Positions 1 to 11,828 of a stretch of DNA of 64,000 nucleotides are shown piece after piece. Where the stretch lies: the NCBI GenBank assembly GCA_039619475.1, contig CM077115.1, positions 29,153,083 through 29,217,082 of the forward strand. Reading direction: 5' to 3'. The position numbers and the translations under genes are program-made. The notes below the pieces were generated by a model. That model saw nothing but the letters and a program-made list of their open reading frames with translations. It searched no databases and had not been told where the DNA came from. Each line of letters opens with the position of its first letter. Position 1 is the stretch's first letter. The DNA is from Icerya purchasi (lineage: Eukaryota; Arthropoda; Insecta; Hemiptera; Monophlebidae).

Positions 1-421
1 GACAGTTGCACGCACTGCTGTCGCCTTTCGGAGTAGAGATATATTTCAAATCACTCCGCCAGAAGTGAATTCAACAGTGTCCGGAATGACAATATTTCTT
101 CGTTATGTGTGACGTTTTTCGGAGTTGAGATATGTGGTCGGAGATATGTATATCCGACCGTGTCCGACCGCGGATATGTTTCCGAGGATATAACTGTGTC
201 CGGAGTTACCCATGCCTACAGCCTACACAATAATTAATCGAAAGAGAATTTCGTTCTACATTCGATTTATTGTGCCGGATCTTCAATACAGAAATTCGAG
301 CCATTTGCGAGATATACAAATAGCTATTTCTACCGTCAGACAAAAAGTTATACTATTCTTCGCAGTTACCAGTCTTCGAAACGTGAACGGGAGGGGGAAT
401 TCGCTCATGTAACTGATGCAT
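1..421. other. AT-rich non-coding leader of the window
   Basis: No convincing gene is seen. The first 210 bases carry a loosely repeated motif, CGGAG followed by GAGATAT, near 30-50, 118-132 and 138-150, with several GTGTCCG words. This looks like a decayed short-period repeat. The small open frame at 212-412 has no recognisable domain. Confidence 0.4.
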
Positions 422-429
422 CATCCTGT

Positions 430-740
430 GCATGCCCGTGCCCAGAATTTTGGAAGGAGGAGGGGGGGGGGTGAAAATTTTCTTTGCATATTTATTTTAT
501 AATACATTTTTCACTAATATTCATGCTATTAATAATTTCCATCGTTTTGATTTATATATTAATAATTTAAATAAACGAATTACTGTATAAACATTAATAA
601 AAATTACATATGTTATTGATTACACTTGTAACAAAAAATTTTGCATAAAATATTAATGAAGTACCTAAGCTATTTCAGTTTTCATTGGGGGGGGGGGGGG
701 GGGGTTAACCCCCAAAACCCACCCCGTGGACACGGCCTTG
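430..740. mobile_element. hAT-like MITE, copy 1
   Basis: This 311-bp non-coding element is flanked by an exact 8-bp duplication ATCCTGTG at 422-429 and 741-748. Its ends are short imperfect inverted repeats, CATGCCCGTG on the left and CACGGCCTTG on the right. The interior is AT-rich and contains a run of 18 G at 687-704. A homologous copy with the same ends lies at 5035-5456. An 8-bp duplication with terminal CA...TG fits the hAT superfamily. No transposase is present, so it is non-autonomous. Superfamily assignment is inference; the duplication and shared ends are seen directly. Confidence 0.75.
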
Positions 741-748
741 ATCCTGTG

Positions 749-1833
749 TGTTGTATACTGCCAGCGTTAAGCTCATGGCAACGTCATACAGAATAAGTAT
801 GAAAAATTCAGCAGGAAAATGTTATATTTATAATCCGAGGATTATGGCGATTGGTTACAATGTGACAAAACATTTGACTTTTAGCCAAAAAAAAATTTGA
901 CTATAATGCTAAAAATTGTAAAATGAAAAGGTCTTTTTTTTTCTTTAAAAATACCGACTTCTCTATAAAAATTTAATAAGAGCACACTAAAAAACAAAAA
1001 TAAAAGCATCAAGATCGAAATGAAACTCGCACTACACAGTAATCGGTAACACTGAAAGTGGTGCAACTCAAACATGAAATTCAATAGTTACTCTACAATT
1101 TCGCATTGCAAACAACCATCTAACGTATTCGCAATAAATCCGATCGATTAGACCTGTAAAATTAATTTCCTTCCGTCTGAATATATGTATATGTATGTAT
1201 AGGTTTCGGACAAAATAACATCTTTCACCTATTTTCCGATATACTTTCGCAGCGCATCTTATATGTACGATTCACTATATAAAATACCGGTTAATCGTTT
1301 TTATTTATAAAGCACGTGTCGCATTATTAGAATAAAATACCGTTTATGAATATTTCGAACTAAATTTATATTCCGCATCGAGCGCTTATTTATCATAAAC
1401 GTGCTTTGTTTTCGAGTAGTCTGCTCGAGTGTGTGTTTTTTTTTTTTATTAAATTCGTTTTACGGAAAATATTTTTTCAATATGCCTGAACTTAAAAAGT
1501 GTCAACGACTAAAGAAAAAAGTTTATGTTGTTATATCGCGTTTATTTCAATAAAATACTTTCTTATGAATATTCTGGATTATACCGTCGTGTAGTTGAGT
1601 AATACGATTATTAAACTATATTTGTAATAGAAATAAATGAATGCTTTGATAAATGTGGACAAGAGTGAGCATGCGTTATTAAATTTAGTCTATTTCGCAT
1701 TGTTTATCTTTCTTTGTTATGTTTCCCCAAAATTTACCAACGATTGTAGCCTTAGTTAGTTATATAAAATCACATATATAGGCGATCTTTCGTTTCTATC
1801 TCTTTTTCTTTTACCGTTGTTATGCCAATTTAC
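749..1833. other. AT-rich intergenic stretch
   Basis: No gene, domain or clear repeat boundary is visible. There are only short homopolymers, such as the T run near 1436-1446. Confidence 0.4.
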
Positions 1834-2838
1834 TTAAGCCGGAGTTATTGTGGCGGCCAAACCGAACACGGCCGTTGTGGCCGGGTATCTAATGTATCCA
1901 TTCACATTATTATTGTTCACTGAATCAATCTTATGTCAATATTAGTTTTCTATATTAGGGAAATAGCTGGGGTTATATACATTATTTATGAAAATTAAAC
2001 ATTTATTTATTATAAAATGAGAATCATCAAGAATTGAAAAACTTTAACATTTTTCTCCTGAGATAAATTTGTTAGAATCTAACTTAGAACATATATTCAA
2101 AAACAAAAAATAATAATAACAATTTAGGTATAAAACATAAAATGGTTGTTTTTAACTCGTTAACATCAAATTATGAATTATGTAAGACAAACAGTTTATT
2201 TATTACTTATGTACTAAGTTAATATCGAGATCAACGCAACTTTGGCATACTGGGATAATGTGTTGCATACAAATAGGTTTGTTACATTTTTTGCAATTAT
2301 GCCTTGCTTTTTATTTAATTTTGGCAGAAGGGGCAGTCTTTACTTCTCGTCTATATGTTTTCGAACTTTTATTCGGAGAGTAGGTCACAGTTTCTCCAAC
2401 TTGTTCGTGAATACGTAAGCCTCTCGGTAAGTTCGACATACTCTTCCTCACTTGCCGTCTGAACTGAACTGTTCACTGTCACCGTGGTACAAGCTTGTTC
2501 AAACAAGGCTAGAAGTCGACTATTTTCGTATGACATCGTTCGTAAAACCGTGAAAAAGGATGTGCAATTTATCAATAAACGATAAGAAAACACAATAAAC
2601 ACGTTGTATATATAAATGTTACGATTGTGGCCGAGTATAACGTACCCGCGCGCTCTTCACAGACGTGAAAAGTCCACCGTAACCGCAGTGACACTAAATA
2701 GAATAGCTAATACTCTGAAAGAGGTCAACGACCGCAGCTACTGTGAGCGGAAAATAACGCGCGATTATTTTCTTTTAAAGGGGTATTAAAAACCGTCGTC
2801 GGGTATTAGATGCCACAATGACGCCGCCGGGTTTATTA
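1834..2838 (-). mobile_element. piggyBac-like relic, internally deleted
   Basis: On the minus strand at about 2225-2335 the translation shows the cysteine-rich C-terminal domain of piggyBac transposases: CKKCNKPICMQH followed by VCQSC, with one in-frame stop just upstream. A short frame at 2369-2602 may hold an N-terminal acidic portion, but the catalytic DDD core is absent. The left boundary carries TTAA at 1834-1837, the piggyBac target. The right end near 2835 reads TTAT instead. Both ends share GC-rich words around ATTGTGGC, an imperfect inverted repeat. The element is about 1 kb, against 2-3 kb for autonomous copies, so it is a defunct or non-autonomous copy. The cysteine motif is strong; the exact ends are tentative. 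Confidence 0.65.
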
Positions 2839-3600
2839 CCTTTATATGTAAGCATGCTTTATTTCTTTTACTATTCTTTTATTTATTTTAGCGCCTATAC
2901 ACGTAAGATGGATTTCGATTTAAATTAAAAATATGGCTTCTTTAATAATGTTCACCATTTATCTCGTCGTATGAATTTATACTTAAAGTCAGCCCTGTTA
3001 TGTAAGAAAGAGCTAATTTTCGTAATTATATGTTAGATGGGGATCTTATATTTAAAAAAATTGCTTAGCAAATAGTGACTACGTCTCGCGCAGCTATATA
3101 GTAATCTGAAATTGCAATGATTATAATTAAAACATTTCATTTCATTTTCATTTCATTTTACCTCTTTTCTTGGCCCGACTTCCACCGTTTGACTGATTTC
3201 ATATTTTGTATTTAGAAGAAGGCGGGGGTCCGGTAGAGATGTGTCGAAAGAGTTCAACGTTGCTCGTATTGAAATTTCAACGATTAAAAGAAATCGCGAA
3301 AAATTCTTTAATGTTTCGCGAGAAGGGCGAAATAAAATCGAGAGAAAAATTCGTGGAAACCTACTGAAGTTGAAGAGAAAATTTTCGTAAATTCCAACGA
3401 AGCGGCGATGTTTTTATAATTAATATAAATACACGGAATAATTCGCAGTTCATTAGAAGTAGATAAATTAGACTAGTGTCGGTTGGTTAGTTGGTAACAC
3501 ATTACACAATTTGTTTCATGATCGGCATATAAATTGTCTCAAAGTGACTGAACGTTACAGAGTATATTAAAAAATTTTAAAAATAAGTTTCATGTCTTCG
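2839..3600. other. AT-rich intergenic stretch
   Basis: No coding or RNA feature is recognised. A short repeated CATTTCATTT motif occurs near 3136-3160. Confidence 0.4.
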
Positions 3601-3601
3601 T

Positions 3602-3803
3602 TAAGGTATATATTGTGAAATCGGGCTTTTCATCGTGTACTTAAGGGTATAATAAGATCGGGACCAGTTGCTTTCTCCTTTGGATCTGCTTTTACTTGCC
3701 CAACTATATAACCAATATTTGATTCCAGACTAGGGTACACATACCTGGAAGAGTGACTAGCATCTGCAACAAAACAAGTCTCGATAACCAACGACACCCC
3801 TTT
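3602..3803 (-). repeat. tRNA-derived SINE, copy 1 (head-truncated)
   Basis: This segment resembles 15988-16236 along its length. Shared landmarks are the AAGGTATAT...TTGTGAAAT tail, GATC(T)GGGACCAGTT, TTTACTTGCCC versus TTTACTTTCCC, and TCTCGAT...ACGACACC at the head. The tRNA-like head with box A, present in the other copy, is missing or diverged here. The orientation is minus because the tRNA-like head sits at the higher coordinate. Homology was judged by eye. Confidence 0.5.
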
Positions 3804-5026
3804 GAACATTACAGTTCCTTTTTATTTGTAATTAATTCTGTTTGCGAATTATTTCGTATATTTATTAATACTATTCATATTTTAATCGTTTTTCACGCTG
3901 ATACCTCGTCGATGTTCACATACTACGATGAAAGTGACTTTCGAATGCTTTTTCGTCAAAACGCAAAATTACGGGCGCTCAAATATCGCAAGACATCCTT
4001 TTGTTAATAATAAACACATTCGTAAATTATTTCCTTACTGAAAAATGGTTGTTATTTAATCTGAAACGGATATTATTTTGGTGCTTCTTTCACTGATATT
4101 ATTATTATTATTATTATTATTAGTATACGTAGTGAGCGTATTTCAGTTCTGTTAGGGTGGATATAAAATTAAATGGTTTTGGCAAAGAAATTTAAGACGA
4201 CTATAGGCTGTGAAAAAACAAGGCAAAAAAGAAAGATACTGCGAACGAAGGCTATGTGTTAGAGAGCTATATTTAAAAGAAGGGAGTGCGCGCGTTTTGA
4301 ACATGTCAATCAAATAAAGTGTTGCATTTAACGGCAGACAAGTGTGAATTTGTTATGTCCGTTCGGCTCCCGTTCGGGTCCATGTTCTATTTATATATGA
4401 TGCGCGCCGCCGTTCCTACAATTATGTACTAATCGGAGTGTTTGTTTTCGCTCGTTTCTTCCGCCCTACTGATATGCAAGTTAGAGTAGTCTGGGTCCGG
4501 AGGTTTTGGGGAGGTCGTTAAATAAGATAATCTGTTCTTTATTTATGTTAAGATACCGGATTCGTGAGAAACTACTTGAAATATCGGTTCACACACCAGT
4601 CTCATTTCTTATAAATACCGAGAGTGATTAAACCTTATACCCCGAAAACGAAACCTACAAGTATGTATATATCTTGATGGCGAAGAGAATCGTAAAAATC
4701 AGTTCGGCAGCGCGGTAAACAATTGTAATTTTGTACTGATTTTATAATAAACTCTATAAATACTGGTTTTAATGTACGTAATCGATTTCTATTTCACACA
4801 ATCTCCGCCAGTAGTAGTAAAAATCAAATTTAACATCTTCCATCTCCCCTCCTCCCCCCCCCGTACGTATATGCTTCAATTAGAAAAGTTCACTGATTCT
4901 TTCGCGTTTAATTTAATTAATTTCACGCGTACTCATTATGTTTTAATTTAATTAATTTGACACGTACTCAGTGCGTTTTAATGACGGATATTTTTGTTTT
5001 TCGGAATCGTTGAAAATCACAGAGTT
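3804..5026. other. AT-rich intergenic stretch with ATT microsatellite
   Basis: No gene is recognised. An imperfect (ATT)n tract sits at about 4098-4123, and a C-rich run at about 4852-4862. Confidence 0.4.
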
Positions 5027-5034
5027 GTTCGCTA

Positions 5035-5456
5035 CAGGCCCGTGCCCGGAATTTTGAAAAGGGAGGGGGTTTTGAAAATTTTCTTCGCATATTTATTTTT
5101 TTAAACAATACATTTTTCACTAATATTCATACACTATTAATAATTTCCATCATTTTGATTTTTATATTAATAATATAAATGAATTACCCCCCGTATATAA
5201 ACAGATTAATAAAAATTACACATATGTTATTGATTATACTCTCGTAGTAAAACGGTTTTCCTTAAGATATTAATAAAGTACCTCTAAAAATAATATGGAG
5301 AATATTTTTTCTGTTTTTTTCTTTAAATGTTAAAACATGCTAAAAAGTCGTGAATATCGTTATTTTAAATTTTTGTTTTTTTTTCAGATTCTTGCGCATT
5401 TATAATAATTATTTCAGTTTTAATAGGGGAGTGGTAGCTCCGTGGACACGGCCTTG
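5035..5456. mobile_element. hAT-like MITE, copy 2
   Basis: This is a second copy of the element at 430-740, with start CAGGCCCGTGCCC and end CACGGCCTTG. The flanks are GTTCGCTA (5027-5034) and GCTCGCTA (5457-5464), an 8-bp duplication with one mismatch. The interior matches copy 1 (GAAAATTTTCTT, CATTTTTCACTAATATTCAT, ATTAATAATTTCCATC) but is longer by about 110 bp, mainly in a T-rich block near 5290-5390. It is non-coding. Confidence 0.72.
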
Positions 5457-5464
5457 GCTCGCTA

Positions 5465-6075
5465 AAATGTTTGATTAATATTTCATCGCGAGTTTTTCTA
5501 ACACACGCATTTGTTAACCGGGCGCGTCCGCCATCTTACAGTTGAACGAAGCCGTCTAACAGTTTTTTTTTTTTTTTTTTTTTTTTTTTGTTATTAGGTT
5601 CCATAAAAAGATGATTATTTAATATAATTTCACCATATCCGCGTGTTAACAAGTCTTACGCCGTTTGGGATCATACGAAAATCGTGACAAACGATCTGTA
5701 TCGAATAATATTTACTTATAGTCAGCGTAACATTCCGTCATTGTTTTCCTTTTTTTCAACGCGCTTATAAGATGTTCAACTTTGCTAGAGATAATTAAAA
5801 TCGACATCATCTGTTCCCGTTCTGTATACGGAAAAGTACATTTCGATTGAGATTATTGAGAATATGTGTGTCACATTGTGTTTAAAAAATAAAAACAAAT
5901 AGTGCCGACATTTCCGACTTTTAAAATTCGATGGAAATGCGGTAAAAAGCAAAATACATATGTTCGATAACGGCTAATATGTATATTCGTGTACCTTATG
6001 AATATTAATTCGTAAATAACGTTAATTAGTTTGAATAATTTAATAAGACGGGGTCGCTCAAATTGCAACAATTAA
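5465..6075. other. intergenic stretch with long poly-T tract
   Basis: A run of about 28 T lies at 5562-5589, possibly the tail of a minus-strand retroposed fragment whose body I cannot identify. No gene is recognised. Confidence 0.4.
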
Positions 6076-6081
6076 TAAAAT

Positions 6082-6850
6082 GTTTTTTTTACGAAAAATA
6101 AATACCGACTTCAAGGTTTAATTGAATAAAAAATGCACTAAAAATTACAAGATAATTGCTCCCGATAAGAAAATATATATCAGAGTGATATAATATCGTA
6201 ATTCTTATACAACATTAGTAGTACCTTAATTAGAGTAGGGATTCATATTACATATTGCAATCTCTAGGAACAATTTAATGAACATTCAATACAATTTTTA
6301 ATTATTATTTTAATATGTAATATGAATCCCTACTCTAATTAAGGTACTACTAATGTTGTATAAGAATTACGACGATATAACCTTTAAGGGTATATATCAT
6401 CACTCTGATATACATATATTTTCTTATCGGGAGCAATTATATTTTACTTTTTAGTGCATTTTTTATTCAATTACTTTAAACCTTCAAGTATCGGTATTTA
6501 TTTTTTGTAAAAAAACATTTTACTTTACAATTTTTAGCGTTATACTTGAATTTTTTTCTTGTTAAAAATCAATTACGACAGGCTACGAAATCTGTCTTCC
6601 AACAATGAAGACCGCACATAATACACCTCAAGCATTACTAAGGATAACTCAAAAACTACCGGTCAGATCTTGATCAAATTTAAATGGAACCGCATGAAAA
6701 GCACCAGCTTTCAAATTAAATATGTAAGAATCATCAAAATCGGTTCACCTAGAAAAAAGTTCTGAGGTAACATACATAAAAAATAAATAAATAAATAAAT
6801 AAAATATAGTCGAATTGAAAACCTTCTCCTTTTTTTGAAGTCGGTTAAAA
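6082..6850 (+). repeat. foldback (long inverted repeat) element, copy 1
   Basis: Two arms of about 195-210 bp (about 6082-6275 and 6310-6520) are reverse complements, so the segment can fold into a long hairpin. Landmarks are ATACCGACTTCAAGG, GCTCCCGATAAGAAAATAT and CAACATTAGTAGTACC on the left, each mirrored on the right. A unique tail of about 330 bp follows and ends GAAGTCGGTTAAAAA, which is inverted relative to the ACCGACTTC at the start. A second copy in the same orientation is at 39378-40151. There is no coding capacity. The family is not identified; a foldback DNA transposon or composite MITE is plausible. Confidence 0.7.
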
Positions 6851-6888
6851 ACCCGTATTTCGTTGGTCGCGCACCTCTTCGCAAACGT

Positions 6889-7440
6889 CGTTGGTCGCTC
6901 GGTGAGGGAATCCCCGCGATGTAAAAATTACTCCGACGTTGCCACGTCAAGTTTAAAGTGTTTACGCGCGGAATTTTGAAACGGTTGTTATAACTTTTTA
7001 AAAGATAGTAGTAGTTGGATAGCAACCTAAATAAATCAAAAATCAGTTATGTTATTAAATTCGAATTTCTTTATTTAACGAGGAGATTTTATATTGATCA
7101 TTGTTAAAATTATTAATTAATTAATCGATAAATATTAAAGAAAATACTTATTATTCTAATTATTTTTCTACACATTTGGCAACGTTGCGAACTAAATTTT
7201 ACCTACGACTGTGGTGGGGTCGCTTAGTAAGTGAATCGCCGCGATTTCACACGGTTTACTCACAATAAAAAATTATTATAAAAATGAAACTGATTACAAC
7301 TATTGAAATATTTTAGATCCACTTATGCTATTTCATGAATAGCTAAACTACTTTACGTAAATTATAAGTAGTTTGTTAAATATTTACATTAAAAAAAAAA
7401 AAGAAAAAAAGGCGTGGATTCCCTCATAGCGCGACCAACG
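6889..7440. mobile_element. TIR element (MITE candidate)
   Basis: The two ends are about 25-bp imperfect inverted repeats. The left end (6889-6913) begins CGTTGGTCGC and ends GAGGGAATCC. The right end (7416-7440) is its reverse complement with few changes. A partial duplicate of the left end occurs at 6861-6870. The interior is AT-rich and non-coding, about 550 bp in all. No convincing target duplication was found, so the superfamily is open. Confidence 0.55.
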
Positions 7441-10373
7441 AAAGGTTACATATATATTTCTGGCATTTTCAATGCTTGCCTTCTTTTAAAAAACCAGTAT
7501 CACACGAATTAAATAATTTCCAATACTTGGCTTACAGAAAATAAATAATTATCCTAGTCACTTATTGTTTAAGCTAAGTTTTGCAAATACCGGAACTATA
7601 TTTAATACGTTTTTCAAGTTATTGGGTAGATTTGAAACATCGGAACTCTAATAATTATTAATTTTTGATTTAAGAATTAGTAAAATTAATTTTTACTTTT
7701 CGGTGCAATTTTATTGAATTTTTAGAGTAGATCTAGAAAATAGTAGGTACTTTTATTTTCTTTCTTCTTTCTTTTTTTTCTCAAAAAAAAAGAAAAAAAG
7801 AAACCTATTTTATTTGACAATTTTTAATGTAAAAAAATATTTTTGAGTGTGATAATACGGATGGACCAGGCTAAAATTATGCTACTTTATAAAGATAGCT
7901 GGATATCGGTTGTCTAATGTTCCCGTCAATATCACGATCTAATAAATCGCGATATTATACATATATTCGAACCTACGCTTTTCTCTTTTTTCATATAGGA
8001 AACTACATTTTGGTAATACTCGACGTCATTCGCGTTTATAATTGCTTTAATTTTAGACACATTTTGGGAACTTATATATATTTTGTTTATGTTCTAATGA
8101 AAAATTTTTAAACTAATTTCGGTTTATATTAAACATTAAACGAGACACTTATCATTCTTTTTTTAACGTTTATTCTAATGAGACTACTCGATAACTATAC
8201 CATAGCACTCGGATAAACAAAGGCGGATTCAAAAGTCATACGCGGTTGTTTCTTAATATTTTCGTCACTGATGAGCTTGATTTTCATCTTTTTTTCTATT
8301 CGAATCTATATTTAAACGCGCTAGTTGTTAATATTAATAATGTAATATTTTAATATTTTAAAAATCAGTCCAACTCTGGGGCTTTACGGTGTAAATCGAT
8401 TAATATTTCAAATGTCGTTGGCGCGTTTCTAATATTACTAAAAACTTCAACAGATCCCCTTTTCTATCATATTAATGACGCCGGTTAATTCACCGATTCT
8501 CAACGATGCGTATACAATCGTTTCGAACGAACAGAAAATTCTTAAAATCAATCTAAATAATCATGCGCAAGGAAAAAAGGGAAAAAAGAAGATAATAATA
8601 ATCCCAACCTTTCTTTTTTCTGCTTCTAAAGTCGGTAAAAAAAAAGTAATAATAATAATTCACGGTTTACGTAATTTCGTTATTTAATTTAAAACGTAAC
8701 AGAAAAACGTGAGACATAAATGTGTTATATATTTTACCGCCATTTTCTGGGACGGTGGAAGAGAATAACACATTAAACTGCGTTAATTTTTCGACCAAGA
8801 CGATGGAACATTATTTACCCAGTACAAAAAAAAAAATGCTCTACTACTGCCATCTTGCGATTGATTACGTAGATCTTTAGAAATTTTGCTCTCCAAAATA
8901 TAAACGGACAAACAAATAAATAAAATAATGAGAAATCTGTAATGTTGTAATGTTCAACGCTCACGTTTGCAAAGTATGAGCGCCGTCTAAGATAAGATAA
9001 TAAGAGTTTGCGATTTTAAAAATTTTATTAATACTATTACGAAAAAAAGAAAGCAAATATTTGTTCCTTCTTGAAATATGACTCTAATACTCTACTCCTT
9101 TAAGTTTCACGTTGGTTTTGTAAGGACGCTTTGTGCTTCTCCGACTTAGTACCGCCGCGAAATGAAGAGAACTATATTTTTGGATGGCATTTTTCAGCAT
9201 CCATTTTTTTTCTTTTTTTCTTTTTTTTTTATCATAATTATTTTGAGCTTTTATTCTAAGAAGGAACGATGATTTTTAGTTATTAACATTATCGAACGGT
9301 ATAGATTTCGGAAAATCTTTCTAAAACACCGAGAAGAAATAACTGCAACTACATAACGATGAAAGTACTGAGATTCATTTGAAGGGTCGGTAACACATTG
9401 CTCGATCGTTGCGACACATTTCAATGGCAGAGTTTGCGGCAAAAGCAACGTCTTCGTTTCGAACTGTGTCGTTTATGCTGACCAGAATAATAGATCGGCT
9501 CTTTGCAACTCGCGTACGACGTATTTTCTTCTTCGTTATCCTCTTCCTGCGCTTCTGGCTTGGTTTTATCGCAGCAGTCCATTTTGGGCATGTTTTTGAA
9601 AATCTTGTTTTGGAAACAAAAGTTATTACTAAACGGCCAGCTCTGTAAATAACAAATAATAGACGTCATGAAGTTTGAAACTAATCAATGTTTTTAAATT
9701 TCTCGCTTTATAATACTATTAAAATGTATGTGAATTAACGTTTTTCTCTCAAATTAATTAATTGTCTGCAGTAATTCGCCTATAATTAAATAACATAGGA
9801 TTCCGGTCCGCCATAATTTACTTATTAATAAATTTTAAATAATGTAAACGTTTCCTTATATCCGGCCTAATTTGATGATCAACTCTATTTCTCTAACATA
9901 TCTACGTCAGTTTTTAGTATCATAATTTACCACGAGAAAGTAGCGGAATGAGTAATGAAAAGTACTTAAAAATATGACGTCTCCTATCTCTCTTTAATCT
10001 CTTCAATTCTTTTCATAAATCCGCCGACTTGGAACTTCGTTTTATCATCAGTGCTGTTCCTAAGAAAAATTCCTCTTTACGCTCGACATCTTGTTTCAGA
10101 AAACTGTTTGTATGCTGAACTTGTATGGTGGCTGTGTAACACAATATCTTTCTTGCAATATGTTTGACTTTTAGACATTCAGCCAATTATATTTCCTTTT
10201 TCGTTTTCCACACACACACATATATATATATTCATTCATAAGTATTATACAGCAACTTATTTTTTATCGACGTTTCTTCAGCCTTTGATAATGTTTATCT
10301 GCTAACTTCAAGAGATGCTGTGACAGCAATTAACCTTCCGGTTAAATTTATCGCCTTGATAATGATGCAAATC
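7441..10373. other. AT-rich region without recognisable genes
   Basis: Nearly 3 kb contains only poly-A/T runs (7391-7410, 7770-7800, 9207-9230) and short shadow frames. The overlapping frames at 9409-9669 on both strands have no recognised domain. Nothing further can be supported. Confidence 0.4.
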
Positions 10374-10530
10374 TACTATCCCCGATGATGCAGATCGATA
10401 CTCTCGGTCACTGTTCCGGACGCCATTTGATGCAGATCCGCTCATCCTTGATTAGTCCCTGTTACGGGAGCCATTTGATGCAGATCCGCTCATCCTCGAT
10501 TAGTCCCTGTTACGGGAGCCATTTGTAAAG
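10374..10530. repeat. 48-bp tandem repeat
   Basis: Two near-identical 48-bp units occupy 10422-10469 and 10470-10517, each starting GCCATTTGATGCAGATCC and ending TGTTACGGGA. A partial third unit follows at 10518-10526, and a degenerate unit precedes at 10374-10421. The two full units differ at only one or two positions, so amplification looks recent. The TGTTACGGGAGCCATTTG word resembles termini of some LTR retrotransposons, but no LTR pair is visible. Confidence 0.75.
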
Positions 10531-11490
10531 AACTGATCTCTCCGACAAAATAACAAAAAAATGAAAAACACAGGGACTATCAACACCCGCGGTATCACAA
10601 TCAGATAGGTCTCTTTCGGAGCATTAGGCTTTTTGGAAAAACTATCGGAAAAATTCCAAAAGAGGAAAAATAGATATAAAATTTAAAAAAAAGGAAAAGA
10701 AAAAACGAATTCGATCTCGCCCTGAAATGACGGTGTTCTCTTCACACCGCAGATATCATGAAGCCCCCGCCGCACCGCATGTCCAATGAAATACACTTTG
10801 AACAAAAAAAACGCGTATATTAAACAAAAAAAGAACGGCATAAAAATCCGGGTTTAGCGATTGCCTACGTTTGTGCATACGGCAAAACGGATAATAATAA
10901 ATCAGAACAAATTTCACAGTAAACTTATACAAAAGAAGATACAAACGGTAAGATTCGCGGCATAGCGCTCTTATGATACACGAAACGGTACGAAAAAAAC
11001 CAAAAAGAACTGGAACATTCGACGACGTGCCAGTTGTCAAGCTTACAATACGCGAACTTCTAAGAGAGTTAAATTAAAAACTATTACGCGCGAGAATTCA
11101 CGCCGATAGATCCCCCGCGCTTCCTACCCTGCCTGCCTTTGCGGGCTTTTATAATATTCTTGCGGCTCGACATTACTCGGCACATTTTATACTGCGCTTC
11201 TTGCCGCACGCGCATATCATTGTCTTGGCCACTGACCACTACCACTCAGACACTATTGCGTCTCTACCCCAGCGCGACCGTGTACTCGCCGATCACGCCA
11301 CTGATCTCGGCGATTTTTGGTATCGGGCAGATAAGCTACCAAGACAAGACAAAACGGCGATGTAAAATATATCGACGTTCGAGAAACCGAGAATTAATGA
11401 ATACATCGAAGAATAATTTCTAGCTCGAACGTCGAATAACAGATAGCGCCAAAAGTACCGAATCCGTATCAATAATTAATTTTACGATAA
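10531..11490. other. moderately GC-richer non-coding block
   Basis: This block is less AT-rich than its surroundings, with CpG-containing words and short frames on both strands, none with a recognisable domain. It may be part of a retroelement related to the tandem repeat at 10374-10530, but this is not shown. Confidence 0.3.
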
Positions 11491-11559
11491 ACTATGCGCA
11501 TTCCCACTACTCCATGCTACGAGAAATGTCTTCCACAGTCATCCTCAAGTGTCTCAGTC

Positions 11560-11800
11560 CTCCTCTTTTTAACATTCACACTACCGCTGCTGCATCTCTT
11601 AAGCTTTTTTTTTTTGATTTTTTTGCCTATGATATTTTACGTTTTTTCCTCTTCTCACAGCATTATAGCTGCCAATGAAGCGCTTAATTATTCTCTGATT
11701 ATGCTAGAGCCTCCTCATTTCATCTGCCCGTTTCTTCTTTCAGATCTCCTTGTACGGTTTTTATTATTGTTCGTTCTTATAATCTCGCTTTAGTTAATCT
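11560..11800 (+). mobile_element. family A non-LTR fragment, possible RT palm
   Basis: The plus-strand translation gives a T-rich frame with SSSHSIIAANEALNYSLIM. This resembles the segment directly after the YADD box in non-LTR reverse transcriptases, but the YADD box itself is not intact. The coding strand is T-rich, like the other family A fragments. It is a short, broken relic. Confidence 0.35.
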
Positions 11801-11828
11801 AGCCTTAAATCATACGGTTCTTTCTATT

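Noticed and set aside
9409..9669. Overlapping open frames on both strands, one with many Lys/Glu residues
   Set aside because: No domain, no splice signals, and the opposite-strand overlap suggests composition rather than coding.
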